DNA from: Rubrivivax sp.
GTDB taxonomy: Bacteria > Pseudomonadota > Gammaproteobacteria > Burkholderiales > Burkholderiaceae_C
NCBI GenBank assembly: GCA_027484825.1
Contig: JAIXSE010000033.1
Location: 1-64,000 of the forward strand
Length of the DNA stretch: 64,000 nucleotides
Direction of reading: 5' to 3'
How positions within the stretch are numbered: the stretch's first letter is position 1; each line of letters begins with the position of its first letter. Positions 50,692 to 58,946 of this stretch are shown here, piece by piece. The notes beneath the pieces were generated by a model. It did not search any database and was not told where the DNA came from. It worked only from the letters and a program-made list of their open reading frames with translations. The translations under genes were made by a program, and so were the position numbers.

Positions 50692-51395
50692 TCTGGTGGC
50701 GCGGCCCGGGCGCTGATCAGGGCATTGCAGGCATCACGGGCGTGCCGCACGGCGTGCTGCGTCGCGAACAGCTGGAAGCGCTGTGCACGCATGCCGACTT
50801 GCTGCGCCATGCACAGGATCAGGCGCAAGCCCTGCTGGCGCAGGCGCAGCAGCAGGCCGACGCGCTGCGAGCCCAGGCGCAGGAAGAGGCGCAAGCGCTG
50901 TGGGAAGCGGCCCAGTCCCGCATCGAAGCCGCCTGCGCAGAAGGCCGGGCCGAGGGGGAGCGCCAAGCGGCCCTCGCCTGGCATGAACGCCAGGCCGGCC
51001 ATCTGGTGCAGCAGGCCGACGCCGTTCGCGGCCTTCACGAAAAACTGGCCGAGGTCGTCACCAGCGCCGTTGAGCGCATCGTGCACAGCGGCGACCGCGC
51101 GGCGCTGTTCCAGCGGGCGATGCGCAGCGTGCAGACGCTCTCCCGCTCCGCCACTGCCCTGACGCTGAAGGTGCATCCCGAGGATGCCCAGGCTGCTCGC
51201 GAAGGCATCGAGTCGGTCGCGGCCCTGCAGACCGCCGGCTTAAGTGTCGAGGTGGTGGCCGATCCGGCTCTGCCGCCTGGCAGTTGCGTCTTTGAATCCG
51301 AACTTGGTGTTGTCGATGCCAGTCTGGACACGCAGCTCACCGCCTTGCGGCAGGCGATGTCCCGCGCGGTGCGCCGTGCGGTGGCGGAGGACTGA
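50685..51395 (+). CDS. hrpB5: T3SS stator protein (SctL, HrpB5)
   Basis: 236 residues. A long Ala/Gln/Glu-rich coiled coil (about residues 40-110: AQALLAQAQQQADALRAQAQ ...) leads to a globular C-terminal domain (LTLKVHPEDAQAAREGIESV ... CVFESELGVVDASLDTQLTA), the pattern of SctL/FliH stators that hold and restrain the ATPase. ATG 50685 overlaps the hrpB4 stop and has GGAG upstream. Confidence 0.88.
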   Translation: MLIWWRGPGADQGIAGITGVPHGVLRREQLEALCTHADLLRHAQDQAQALLAQAQQQADALRAQAQEEAQALWEAAQSRIEAACAEGRAEGERQAALAWHERQAGHLVQQADAVRGLHEKLAEVVTSAVERIVHSGDRAALFQRAMRSVQTLSRSATALTLKVHPEDAQAAREGIESVAALQTAGLSVEVVADPALPPGSCVFESELGVVDASLDTQLTALRQAMSRAVRRAVAED

Positions 51396-51398
51396 GGC

Positions 51399-52748
51399 AT
51401 GAATGCGCCGGAACGCCTGGGGGCCTTGCATCTGGAGGACCTGGGCCGATGGATGGAGCTGGAGCTGGCCGGCACCCAGACGCTTCAGCGCACCGGCAAG
51501 GTGACCGAGGTCATCGGCACCCTGGTGCGGGCGGGCGGCCTGAATGCCCAGGTGGGTGAGATGTGCCATCTCATCGATGGGCAGGGGGCGCTGCTGCAGG
51601 TGGCCGAAGTTATCGGCTTCTCAAACGGGCAGACGATCCTGTCGCCGTTCGGCTCCATCCTCGGCGTGGCGCCCGGGCAGACCCGAGTGGTGGGGCTGGG
51701 CGAGATCCAGCGGGTGCCGGTGGGTGATGCGCTGCTGGGCCGCGTGGTGGACAGCCTGGGCCAGCCGGTGGATGGCGGCCCGCCCATTGTTTGCGACGAG
51801 CACCGCCCCGTCTTTGCGATGCCACCCAGCCCGATGTCCCGCGAGATGATCGAACATCCGCTGCCCACCGGCGTGAAGATCATTGACGGCATGATCACCC
51901 TGTGCGAGGGGCAGCGCATGGGCATCTTCGCGCCGGCTGGCGTCGGCAAGAGCACGCTGATGGGCATGCTGGCCCGCGGCACGCAGTGCGACATCAGCGT
52001 CATTGCGCTGATCGGTGAGCGGGGCCGCGAGGTGCGCGAGTTCATCGAGATCATCATGGGTCCGGACGGCATGGCCCGGTCGGTGGTGGTGTGCGCCACC
52101 TCGGACCGGTCCTCCATCGAGCGGGCCAAGGCGGCGCATGTGGCCACGGCCATCGCCGAGTACTTCCGGGACCGTGGCCAGCGGGTGCTGCTGATGATGG
52201 ATTCGCTGACCCGCTTCGCCCGTGCGCAGCGGGAGATCGGGCTGGCGGCTGGTGAGTCGCCCGCGCGGCGGGGCTATCCGCCGTCGGTCTTCGCCGAGAT
52301 TCCGCGCCTGCTGGAGCGCACCGGCATGGGTGCGACCGGCTCCATCACCGCGCTCTACACCGTGCTGGCCGAAGACGACAGCGGCAGCGATCCGATTGCC
52401 GAGGAGGTGCGTGGGATTCTGGACGGCCACCTGATCCTCTCCCGCAAGATCGCCGCCCGCAATCAATATCCCGCCATTGATGTGCTGGGCAGCCTGAGCC
52501 GGGTGATGTCCCAGGTGGTCCATCGCGAGCATCAAGCGGCCAATGGCGGGCTGCGCAAGCTGATGGCCAAGTATGACGAGATGGAGTTGCTCATCCAGAT
52601 GGGCGAGTACAAGCCCGGCAGCGATGCGCTGGCCGATGAGGCAGTGCGCAAGCAGGCGGCCATCCGCGACTTCCTCAATCAGGCCACCAGCGACCTGCGG
52701 CCCTTTGATCAGACCATTGCCGAACTGACGGCCCTGGTGAACGGCTGA
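51399..52748 (+). CDS. hrcN: T3SS ATPase (SctN)
   Basis: 449 residues, full length. Walker A GVGKST (about 183-188) in [20 protein letters not shown]; Walker [33 protein letters not shown] and [20 protein letters not shown] are diagnostic of T3SS/flagellar ATPases. The N-terminal part (GNL-type substitute: [20 protein letters not shown]) and the C-terminal four-helix end are present. It unfolds substrates and strips chaperones at the base. Three bases separate it from hrpB5. Confidence 0.96.
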   Translation: MNAPERLGALHLEDLGRWMELELAGTQTLQRTGKVTEVIGTLVRAGGLNAQVGEMCHLIDGQGALLQVAEVIGFSNGQTILSPFGSILGVAPGQTRVVGLGEIQRVPVGDALLGRVVDSLGQPVDGGPPIVCDEHRPVFAMPPSPMSREMIEHPLPTGVKIIDGMITLCEGQRMGIFAPAGVGKSTLMGMLARGTQCDISVIALIGERGREVREFIEIIMGPDGMARSVVVCATSDRSSIERAKAAHVATAIAEYFRDRGQRVLLMMDSLTRFARAQREIGLAAGESPARRGYPPSVFAEIPRLLERTGMGATGSITALYTVLAEDDSGSDPIAEEVRGILDGHLILSRKIAARNQYPAIDVLGSLSRVMSQVVHREHQAANGGLRKLMAKYDEMELLIQMGEYKPGSDALADEAVRKQAAIRDFLNQATSDLRPFDQTIAELTALVNG

Positions 52749-52758
52749 GGACGATCCG

Positions 52759-53325
52759 ATGGCCGCATTGGACCTTCGATCGCTCAAGACCCTTCTGTGG
52801 GCCAAACGTCGGCGGCTGGAAGCGCTGGAGGCCGATGTGAAGGCGGCGAGTGCCGGTGTCCAGGCCGCCGAGGAGGCGCTGCAAGCGGCCATGGCGCGGC
52901 ATCAAGGCTGCGTGCAGGACGTGCAGGGCTGCGAACAGGACATCGAGCAGATGGTGTCAGGCCCGCGTTTTGTGCCGCAGGATGCGGTGACGCTGAGGCA
53001 TGTGCTGGACACGCTGCAGGCACTGGTGGCCCAGGCGGCGGAGGCGGTGCAGTCCGCCCGGGCGCAACGGGCGCAGGCGCAGGCCTTGCTGGATGCGGCC
53101 AGGCTGGCGCTGCAGCGCGCCCAGCAGCAGATCGAGCAGCTGGAGGACCGCCGCAAGCGCCGTTTGGTGGAGATCGACCAAGCCGCGGAAGACACCCAGG
53201 ACGAGGAGAGCGAGGAGGCCGCGGTGGCGCGGAAGCTGGCTCAGGCGCGGGCGGAGTCCGCCATAGAGGCGTCGAAGCACGCCGCCTCGTCCCTGGCGAC
53301 GACGGACACGCTGGCCTGCGCATGA
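52759..53325 (+). CDS. hrpB7: T3SS stalk protein (SctO, HrpB7)
   Basis: 188 residues, almost entirely coiled coil with Ala, Gln, Glu and Arg heptads (LWAKRRRLEALEADVKAASA ... QRAQQQIEQLEDRRKRRLVE). Position between hrcN and hrcT and the coiled-coil length match HrpB7/SctO, the stalk that links the ATPase to the export gate HrcV. Its stop overlaps the hrcT start by four bases. Confidence 0.88.
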   Translation: MAALDLRSLKTLLWAKRRRLEALEADVKAASAGVQAAEEALQAAMARHQGCVQDVQGCEQDIEQMVSGPRFVPQDAVTLRHVLDTLQALVAQAAEAVQSARAQRAQAQALLDAARLALQRAQQQIEQLEDRRKRRLVEIDQAAEDTQDEESEEAAVARKLAQARAESAIEASKHAASSLATTDTLACA

Positions 53326-54278
53326 ACGAATTGTTCAATCACTTCGAAGGCGTGATCGGCGCCGGCACCTTGCTGCAGCAGGCGGTGATGCTGCTGGCGG
53401 TGTCGCTGCTGCGGGTCTATGCGGTGTTTCTGGTGCTGCCCGCCACCAGTGACCAGGCGCTGCAGGGACCTGTGCGCAATGGACTGTGCATCTGCCTGGC
53501 GCTGTTCATTGCCTGGGGACAGCCGCTGAGCCTGGTGCAGGACATGGACATGATCCGCCTGGTCGCCACCCTGGCCAAGGAGGCCCTGATCGGGCTGGTG
53601 CTCGGCTTTGCGGCCTCCACCGTGTTCTGGGTGGCGGAAGGGGTGGGCGTGCTCATCGACAATCAGGCGGGCTACAACAACGTTCAGCAGACCAATCCGC
53701 TGAGCGGTGAGCAGAGCACGCCCATCGGCAATCTGCTGGCGCAGTTGGCGATCAGCGGCTTTTATCTGCTGGGCGGCATGCTGATGCTGACCGGGCTGCT
53801 CTTCGACTCCTTCCACTGGTGGCCCATCGGCAGCCTGGGGCCGGCTTGGTCCACCATCCTGGAAGACTTTGTGCGTGCGCAGACCTCGCGTTATCTGGAG
53901 CTGATGATCAAGATCGCCGCCCCGGCGCTGCTGGTGCTGATGTTGGTCGACCTGGGCTTTGGCGTGCTGTCGAAGACGGCGGACAAGCTGGAGCCCAACA
54001 ACCTGGCTCAGCCGGTCAAGGGTGCGGTGGCGATTGCGATGCTGTCGCTGCTGGTGGCGGTGTTCTTCGACCAGGTGCGGCCGGCGTTGTCGCTGCAGAC
54101 GCTGTCGCGGGAGATGGCGCAGTGGGCGGAGGTGGCGAGACGGGCGGAATCGGGCGCGCGAGGGCCGGACGAGGGGCCCCCTTCGCGCACGCACAACAGG
54201 CCTTGCGCGGCGGCTGCCATTGCAACTTCTGCACCCGTGCCAAGCGGCTGTGCGTCTGGCGTCACCTCCGGTCAGTGA
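53322..54278 (+). CDS. hrcT: T3SS export gate protein (SctT)
   Basis: 318 residues. Hydrophobic helices correspond to the SctT family: SLLRVYAVFLVLPATSDQAL, KEALIGLVLGFAASTVFWVA, NQAGYNNVQQTNPLSGEQST (the conserved polar motif) and LVLMLVDLGFGVLSKTADKL. It builds the inner-membrane export gate with HrcR and HrcS. The last 45 residues (from about 273) are a Ser/Pro/Ala-rich tail longer than is usual in the family. Last gene of the main operon. ATG 53322 overlaps hrpB7. Confidence 0.93.
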   Translation: MNELFNHFEGVIGAGTLLQQAVMLLAVSLLRVYAVFLVLPATSDQALQGPVRNGLCICLALFIAWGQPLSLVQDMDMIRLVATLAKEALIGLVLGFAASTVFWVAEGVGVLIDNQAGYNNVQQTNPLSGEQSTPIGNLLAQLAISGFYLLGGMLMLTGLLFDSFHWWPIGSLGPAWSTILEDFVRAQTSRYLELMIKIAAPALLVLMLVDLGFGVLSKTADKLEPNNLAQPVKGAVAIAMLSLLVAVFFDQVRPALSLQTLSREMAQWAEVARRAESGARGPDEGPPSRTHNRPCAAAAIATSAPVPSGCASGVTSGQ

Positions 54279-54381
54279 CGACGCCAGCGATAAGCTGCCC
54301 GGTCAGTTTGCTTGCATCCGTTGCGAGCGATCAAAGAGAATGGCCCGCCGTGCCGTCCGCACGACCGATCACCAGACATCC

Positions 54382-55161
54382 ATGACAGCAGACGAACTTT
54401 TTGCCAAATCTGAGCTGATTACCCAGCGAATCCGCGTCAACGCCGAGAAGCGCGGAAACGAGCTGGCGCAAGCCGCTGCGAAGGCCGCCAAGCAGAGCAA
54501 GATCCACAGCGAATGCATTAGCGTTGATGCCGCGCGGCAGCGCTTTTCGTTCGATCACCTGGAGCAGCTCGCTTCAGTGGATGGCAGCATGTCCGTGTTG
54601 CTCATCAACGGTGATATCACGGGCAGCGTCACGCTCAACCGTACCTGGGTACGGCGTCTGGCGGCCAAGTTCAAGCTGGGGGGGGACCCGGCCTGTGTGC
54701 TGGTGGACGGCTCGATCGATATCGGGGGCGACGTTCTTGATAGCTTTCGTGCGGACTGGAGCTTGCTGGTGACCGGAAGCGTAAGTTGCGACTATCTCGA
54801 GTCGCGCAATGGGCATATGGAGATCCAAGGGGATCTACAAAGCACCTATGGAATCTGCGGTGAATACAACGACGGATCGCTGAAGGTGGGCGGCCAGTTG
54901 CTAACGCCCTATATCGTGGCCAATGATCACCAGATGCCAAGAGAGGCGCACGGAGAATCCATCTATCTCGAAGCGGGTGACGGCATGGATGAGATCTCGA
55001 TTGGCCAAAGCACGGGCAGCGGCTGGGGCTGGGATTGGAACTACTTCGAAGAGTCCAACGCGCTGGTGTCCGCGGAAGTGTGGGATGAAGACGGCGATTT
55101 CAGCACGACTGCGTTCTTCGACCTGGTTCGAAGAGGAGTCAATCCGTTTGTGAAGCCGTAA
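54382..55161 (+). CDS. beta-solenoid (bactofilin/polymer-forming-like) protein
   Basis: 259 residues. After a charged helical N-terminus (1-60), about residues 65-165 read as short beta repeats: VLLINGDITGSVTLN, VLVDGSIDIGGDVLD, LLVTGSVSCDYL, MEIQGDLQSTYG, LKVGGQLLTPYI. This suggests a right-handed beta-solenoid as in bactofilin-like proteins. The C-terminus is acidic and Trp-rich (SGWGWDWNYFEE). Similar proteins occur beside polymorphic-toxin genes, from memory. ATG 54382 lacks a clear ribosome site; ATG 54340 in frame is an alternative. AT-richer than the hrc genes. It could be an immunity or scaffold protein; unknown. Confidence 0.55.
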   Translation: MTADELFAKSELITQRIRVNAEKRGNELAQAAAKAAKQSKIHSECISVDAARQRFSFDHLEQLASVDGSMSVLLINGDITGSVTLNRTWVRRLAAKFKLGGDPACVLVDGSIDIGGDVLDSFRADWSLLVTGSVSCDYLESRNGHMEIQGDLQSTYGICGEYNDGSLKVGGQLLTPYIVANDHQMPREAHGESIYLEAGDGMDEISIGQSTGSGWGWDWNYFEESNALVSAEVWDEDGDFSTTAFFDLVRRGVNPFVKP

Positions 55162-55727
55162 GACACCATGCCGCTTATCAGCGACGTACCCAGCGCACGT
55201 CCGCTCTTCGCGCCTCACGATCGAGCCTGATCAGATCCTCATTCCACGCGGCAGCGCTGCTTCGTGCGAGCGGCAATTTGTTGTCCCAAGACAGACCGTA
55301 CGTAAGGCCGGACGCCTACGGGCGTCAATGGATCGCTGAGGTCTTGCCGACCCTTCAGCCGACGATTGATCGCGCTTTTGCAGACGAAATGCTGGATTGT
55401 TAGGGAAGGGCTGCGAAACCCCGTTTGCGCAGCCTGAGTTTGGAGGAGCTCGCGTCACCAAACGCGACCTCCTCATCGCCATGCAGCAGCGCGGCGGCCT
55501 GCGTCACGTCATTGATGCCGATCGCTTCGCTGGACCTGGCTGTCCACGCTCGACTCGTAGCGTCTCCGCGGCCCCTTAAGGGTGATGGCGGGACGCATAC
55601 CTTCGTGTCGCAGTCGGGTTCAGAAATCCTGAGGGCAATCTCAGCTTCTGACCGATGGCATTCACGGTCACGCCTGTCTATCTTGGAATCAGGCGACCTT
55701 CGGCGCCAGCGACAGAGGAGCGCTCCA
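55162..55727. other. intergenic region with decayed coding fragments
   Basis: No intact gene is supported. On the plus strand a frame ending at the TAG 55401 reads SQDRPYVRPDAYGRQWIAEV, then LPTLQPTIDRAFADEMLDC, protein-like but with no start, preceded by other broken frames. A second fragment (VTKRDLLIAMQQRGGLRHVI) follows near 55460-55540. These look like remains of lost genes. The promoter of the DUF4157 protein gene should lie in the last 150 bases. I found no PIP box here by eye. Confidence 0.45.
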
Positions 55728-57449
55728 TTGAAAATCTATGACACGACGGACCATTCGACTCAGCGGCGCCAAGATGCCCCCGCCGACTACCGCAAGTCAG
55801 TTCGGGGTCATGGCGCCCCAGCCGCAGACCTGATCGACGTGCTGCAAAGAGCCATCGACGAGTCGCCGCGCATGCTGGCACAACGCAATTCGCTGCATGC
55901 CGCGTTCGGCTCCGCTGCCCCGCCTGCTGGCGGACCGATGAATCAGACCGGCATGCCGGACCAGCTGAAGTCGGGGATTGAGGCCCTGTCGGGAATGGAC
56001 CTGTCAGGCGTGCGCGTGAATCGGAACTCGGACAAGCCGGCGCAGTTGAATGCATTGGCTTATGCGCAGGGGAATGAGATTCACCTGGGGCCGGGGCAAG
56101 AGCAACACCTTCCGCATGAGGCGTGGCATGTGGTGCAGCAGGCGCAGGGGCGAGTGAGGCCGACGGTGCAGATGGCTGGCGGAATGCCAGTGAATGACGA
56201 TGAGGGGCTGGAGAGAGAGGCTGATTTGATGGGCGCGCGCGCAGTCTCGCTGGCAGTGGGCACGTTGGTCGTAGGCAAAGAACAAGACCTGACCGCAAAT
56301 GGTCCAAAAGGTGACCCGCAAATGGTGACCCCAAATCCAAATGGGCTGTTCGAATTCGCGGCAACCATGCGACAGCGACCGGGGGGCACCTTCGGCGGTC
56401 CAGCTTCCGCCCAGTGTGAATTCGGCGCCGAAGACTCCCAGAAGCTCAGGGTCGCCCATTGCCTGGAGGCGATCCTCAATAATCTGAAATTGCCTGGGTA
56501 CCTGGGCGGCGGTGCCGCCGCCGCCCTTATCGGCAGCGGGCGCGCGATCAAGGATCTCGACTACAAGATGAGCGAGGCCCTCCAGGCGGTATGGCGGAAT
56601 CCTCATCTGCGAGACGGAGTGGAGGAAGCCATCACTTCCGGGCTTGAGGAAGCAGGCCTCCGTGTGAACACGAGCAGCTTACTGCCTCACGTCCTGCGAC
56701 TGGAAGTCAATGCCGGGGAGGGCGAGCCCATCGAAATCAGCCTCACCAGCACGGGGCACTACGACGCCATCGGGACGGAGACGTTCACTGTCGATCTCGA
56801 TGGGGGAGGAACCACCACGGTAACGGTGATCTCACGCGACGATCTTCTGCTTGACAAGCTATTCGCGTTCGCCGAACGCGGCATCTCCGATCTCGAAAAG
56901 CTTGAGACCGACTTCATCGATATTGCTGCAACGCTGCAGGCCAATCCCTACCCGTACGTGTCTGCGGACGGACTCGAAGAACGCTGGGTCGCCTATCGCA
57001 AGAAGTGGCGGCGCGAGGCGAGGAATCAAGATCCGTACGACAACGGCTACCTGAAGATGGCATCCAGTATCGGCCTGCAGGTCGCGATGCGGAGTACCGT
57101 ACTGACCCAGGGAAACTTGCCCGCCGCCAAGGGGCTGCGTTGGTTGGCAAGCATGAAACTGCTCGTTGGAAAGTTCGCGGCGGCGGTCGAGAAAGTGGCC
57201 CGCGAAGACCGTCTCCGTCTGCGAGACGAGGCCCTCTCCGGAAAGCTGGGCGAAATCGGAAACGAGTCGTTCCAAGCGCTAGAAAAGCGTGAACAGAGCG
57301 AAATACTTCAACGCCTTGCTAGATTGGAGAAGAGCAAGGAGCGCATGGAGAAGAAGGGACAGACCCGGACGACAGCGTACGTGAGCACGTCGGCTCGGCT
57401 GTTCGACCTCTGGCTGGAATGGGGTGTAGATCTCAAGATGATCGCGTGA
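55728..57449 (+). CDS. DUF4157 protein with C-terminal nucleotidyltransferase-like (AbiEii/MenT) region; candidate toxin/effector
   Basis: 573 residues. The N-terminal 200 carry a DUF4157 domain: GMDLSGVRVNRNSDKPAQLN, NALAYAQGNEIHLG, H130-E-A-W-H134-VVQQ, and LEREADLMGARA with the Glu that would be the third zinc ligand. About 250-420 looks like a nucleotidyltransferase: GGGAAAALIGSGRAIKDLD (G269-S270 and D276/D278), LLLDKLFAF (K377) and ETDFIDIA (D395/D398), in the order of AbiEii/MenT toxins. The end is helical and charged. The start is a TTG at 55728 with AGGAG eight bases before it; no ATG fits. DUF4157 is frequent at the N-terminus of eCIS and other secreted toxins. Activity is inference. 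Confidence 0.65.
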   Translation: MKIYDTTDHSTQRRQDAPADYRKSVRGHGAPAADLIDVLQRAIDESPRMLAQRNSLHAAFGSAAPPAGGPMNQTGMPDQLKSGIEALSGMDLSGVRVNRNSDKPAQLNALAYAQGNEIHLGPGQEQHLPHEAWHVVQQAQGRVRPTVQMAGGMPVNDDEGLEREADLMGARAVSLAVGTLVVGKEQDLTANGPKGDPQMVTPNPNGLFEFAATMRQRPGGTFGGPASAQCEFGAEDSQKLRVAHCLEAILNNLKLPGYLGGGAAAALIGSGRAIKDLDYKMSEALQAVWRNPHLRDGVEEAITSGLEEAGLRVNTSSLLPHVLRLEVNAGEGEPIEISLTSTGHYDAIGTETFTVDLDGGGTTTVTVISRDDLLLDKLFAFAERGISDLEKLETDFIDIAATLQANPYPYVSADGLEERWVAYRKKWRREARNQDPYDNGYLKMASSIGLQVAMRSTVLTQGNLPAAKGLRWLASMKLLVGKFAAAVEKVAREDRLRLRDEALSGKLGEIGNESFQALEKREQSEILQRLARLEKSKERMEKKGQTRTTAYVSTSARLFDLWLEWGVDLKMIA

Positions 57450-57666
57450 TTGAGGGGCAGCCGATTGATTGTGCCGGCGCGGTCTCGCAGCCGGTCTGGC
57501 TGCCGAAGCGCTCATCCTTGTCGTCGAGCACGAGTGTCGTCCCCAGCGGCACCTTGGGCGCGACGTTCGTCGGTGCTTTCGCTGCATCGATCCTCTCGAA
57601 CCATGCGTCCTCCTCAGTGCGTGCGTGGTCAGGCACTGGGTTCTCCAAACTCGGCAGGTCGTGCAT
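57433..57666 (-). CDS. possible small hypothetical protein
   Basis: 77 residues (MHDLPSLENPVPDHARTEED ... NVAPKVPLGTTLVLDDKDER), acidic, two Cys, protein-like composition, no family recognised. Its ATG follows directly on the TGA of a small upstream frame (57667-57816), suggesting a coupled pair. It overlaps the 3' end of the DUF4157 gene by 17 bases, tail to tail. Confidence 0.4.
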   Translation of the reverse strand: MHDLPSLENPVPDHARTEEDAWFERIDAAKAPTNVAPKVPLGTTLVLDDKDERFGSQTGCETAPAQSIGCPSITRSS

Positions 57667-57816
57667 TCACTCGGCGTAAGCATAGGCCTGCCGCGCCTCT
57701 TCGAGCGTGGCGCCAAGTGCTACCAAGACACCCATCGCTGCCGCGATTTCAGACTCCCGCTTCCCGGCGAGCACGCTGCAGCGCGTTCCTTCGTGGACCT
57801 TGGCCCCTCCGTACAC
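57667..57816 (-). CDS. possible small protein or gene remnant
   Basis: A 49-residue frame starting with GTG (VYGGAKVHEGTRCSVLAGKR, then ESEIAAAMGVLVALGATLEE, ARQAYAYAE). The sequence is helix-forming and protein-like; the frame stays open further upstream without a good start, so it may be the tail of a truncated gene. The stop abuts the next ATG. Confidence 0.35.
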   Translation of the reverse strand: MYGGAKVHEGTRCSVLAGKRESEIAAAMGVLVALGATLEEARQAYAYAE

Positions 57817-57886
57817 GGCCAGGCTGAACAAGCTTAGGGGCTTCAGCGGGGGGGGGCATCGCGTCCAACCCCGCCGCCTCCGCCCC

Positions 57887-58810
57887 TCAACGCAGCGAGC
57901 GCTGAAGTCCCCGCATCAGGTGGTCCACAAACAGGCGCACCCGCGCCGCGCTCTGGAGGCGGCTGGGATAGACGGCATAGATGTCTGCATCCGGCGTGTC
58001 CCAGTCGGGCAGCACCTGCACGAGCCGCCCCGTGGTCAGGTAGCGGGCCACGTCCCACTCGGCGCGCATCACGATGCCATGGCCGTCCAGGGCCCAGTTC
58101 ACCGCAATCTCGCCGTCATTGGTGGCCAGGCCTGAGCGGGTCTTCACAGCCTCCGAGGCCATCTTCCGCCCACGCTTCTGAGACAGCCGCCACAGCCCAT
58201 AGGCCTCTTCGCCCTGGCGGATGCCGATGCAGCGGTGGCGCGTCAGATCGGCGGGCACTTTGGGCGTGCCGGCGTCCGCCAGATAGCCGGGGGCCGCGCA
58301 CAGGATGCGGCGGTTCGGTGCCAGGCGCCGGGCGACCACCCGGGCGTCCGGCGGCAATCCGAAACGGATGCAGACATCAAACGTGTCGTCGGTCAGCGGC
58401 GGCGGATTGACGGAGAGCTGCAGCTGCAGGTCGAGCTTAGGATGCTGGCGGGCAAAGCTCGACATCAAGGGCGCGATATGCATGCGGCCAAAGCCCAGGG
58501 TGGCATTCACACGTAGCGATCCGCCCACCGTTCCCTCGGTGCCGCCCATCACCTCGCGCAGATCGTCAATCGCGCCCAGGATGCGCCGCGCATGCTCGAG
58601 GTAGAGCTCGCCCTCCGGGGTCAGGTTCATCCGCCGCGTGGTGCGGGTCAGCAGTTGCCGGCCCAGCCGGGTCTCCATCTGCGACAGATGCTTGCTGACC
58701 GCAGCGGTGGTGATGCCCAGTTCACGCGCCGCAGCGCTCAGGCTGCCTGCACTGCAGAGCGTGGAGAAGAACCCCAGGTCCAGGGGCGAGACGGCAGGGA
58801 GATGGCTCAT
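57887..58810 (-). CDS. LysR-family regulator (DmlR-like)
   Basis: 307 residues. Helix-turn-helix: FFSTLCSAGSLSAAARELGI, then TTAAVSKHLSQMETRLGRQL; effector-binding domain after residue 90 (GGSLRVNATLGFGRMHIAPL). Divergent from the tartrate/D-malate dehydrogenase gene with 136 bases between, the classical layout for a LysR activator and its target. The ATG at 58810 was chosen over a TTG one codon earlier. Inducer probably D-malate or tartrate, by context. Confidence 0.85.
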   Translation of the reverse strand: MSHLPAVSPLDLGFFSTLCSAGSLSAAARELGITTAAVSKHLSQMETRLGRQLLTRTTRRMNLTPEGELYLEHARRILGAIDDLREVMGGTEGTVGGSLRVNATLGFGRMHIAPLMSSFARQHPKLDLQLQLSVNPPPLTDDTFDVCIRFGLPPDARVVARRLAPNRRILCAAPGYLADAGTPKVPADLTRHRCIGIRQGEEAYGLWRLSQKRGRKMASEAVKTRSGLATNDGEIAVNWALDGHGIVMRAEWDVARYLTTGRLVQVLPDWDTPDADIYAVYPSRLQSAARVRLFVDHLMRGLQRSLR

Positions 58811-58946
58811 CAAACGGGCGGAGCAACTGTTGAATGCAGGTTAAATATGCCTTGAGTTTGACGGTGAATACAAGAGGGGTGTCGACCTAGAGTGCGTCCA
58901 TCGCCTGCCCCTTGGGGCGGCATCGCATGAGCAGGAGTTCCCCACC

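Noticed and set aside
52797-53321. Upstream extension of hrcT
   Set aside because: Overlaps hrpB7 in another frame with Gly/Ala/Arg-rich sequence; ATG 53322 overlaps the hrpB7 stop in the usual coupled way and starts the known HrcT sequence.
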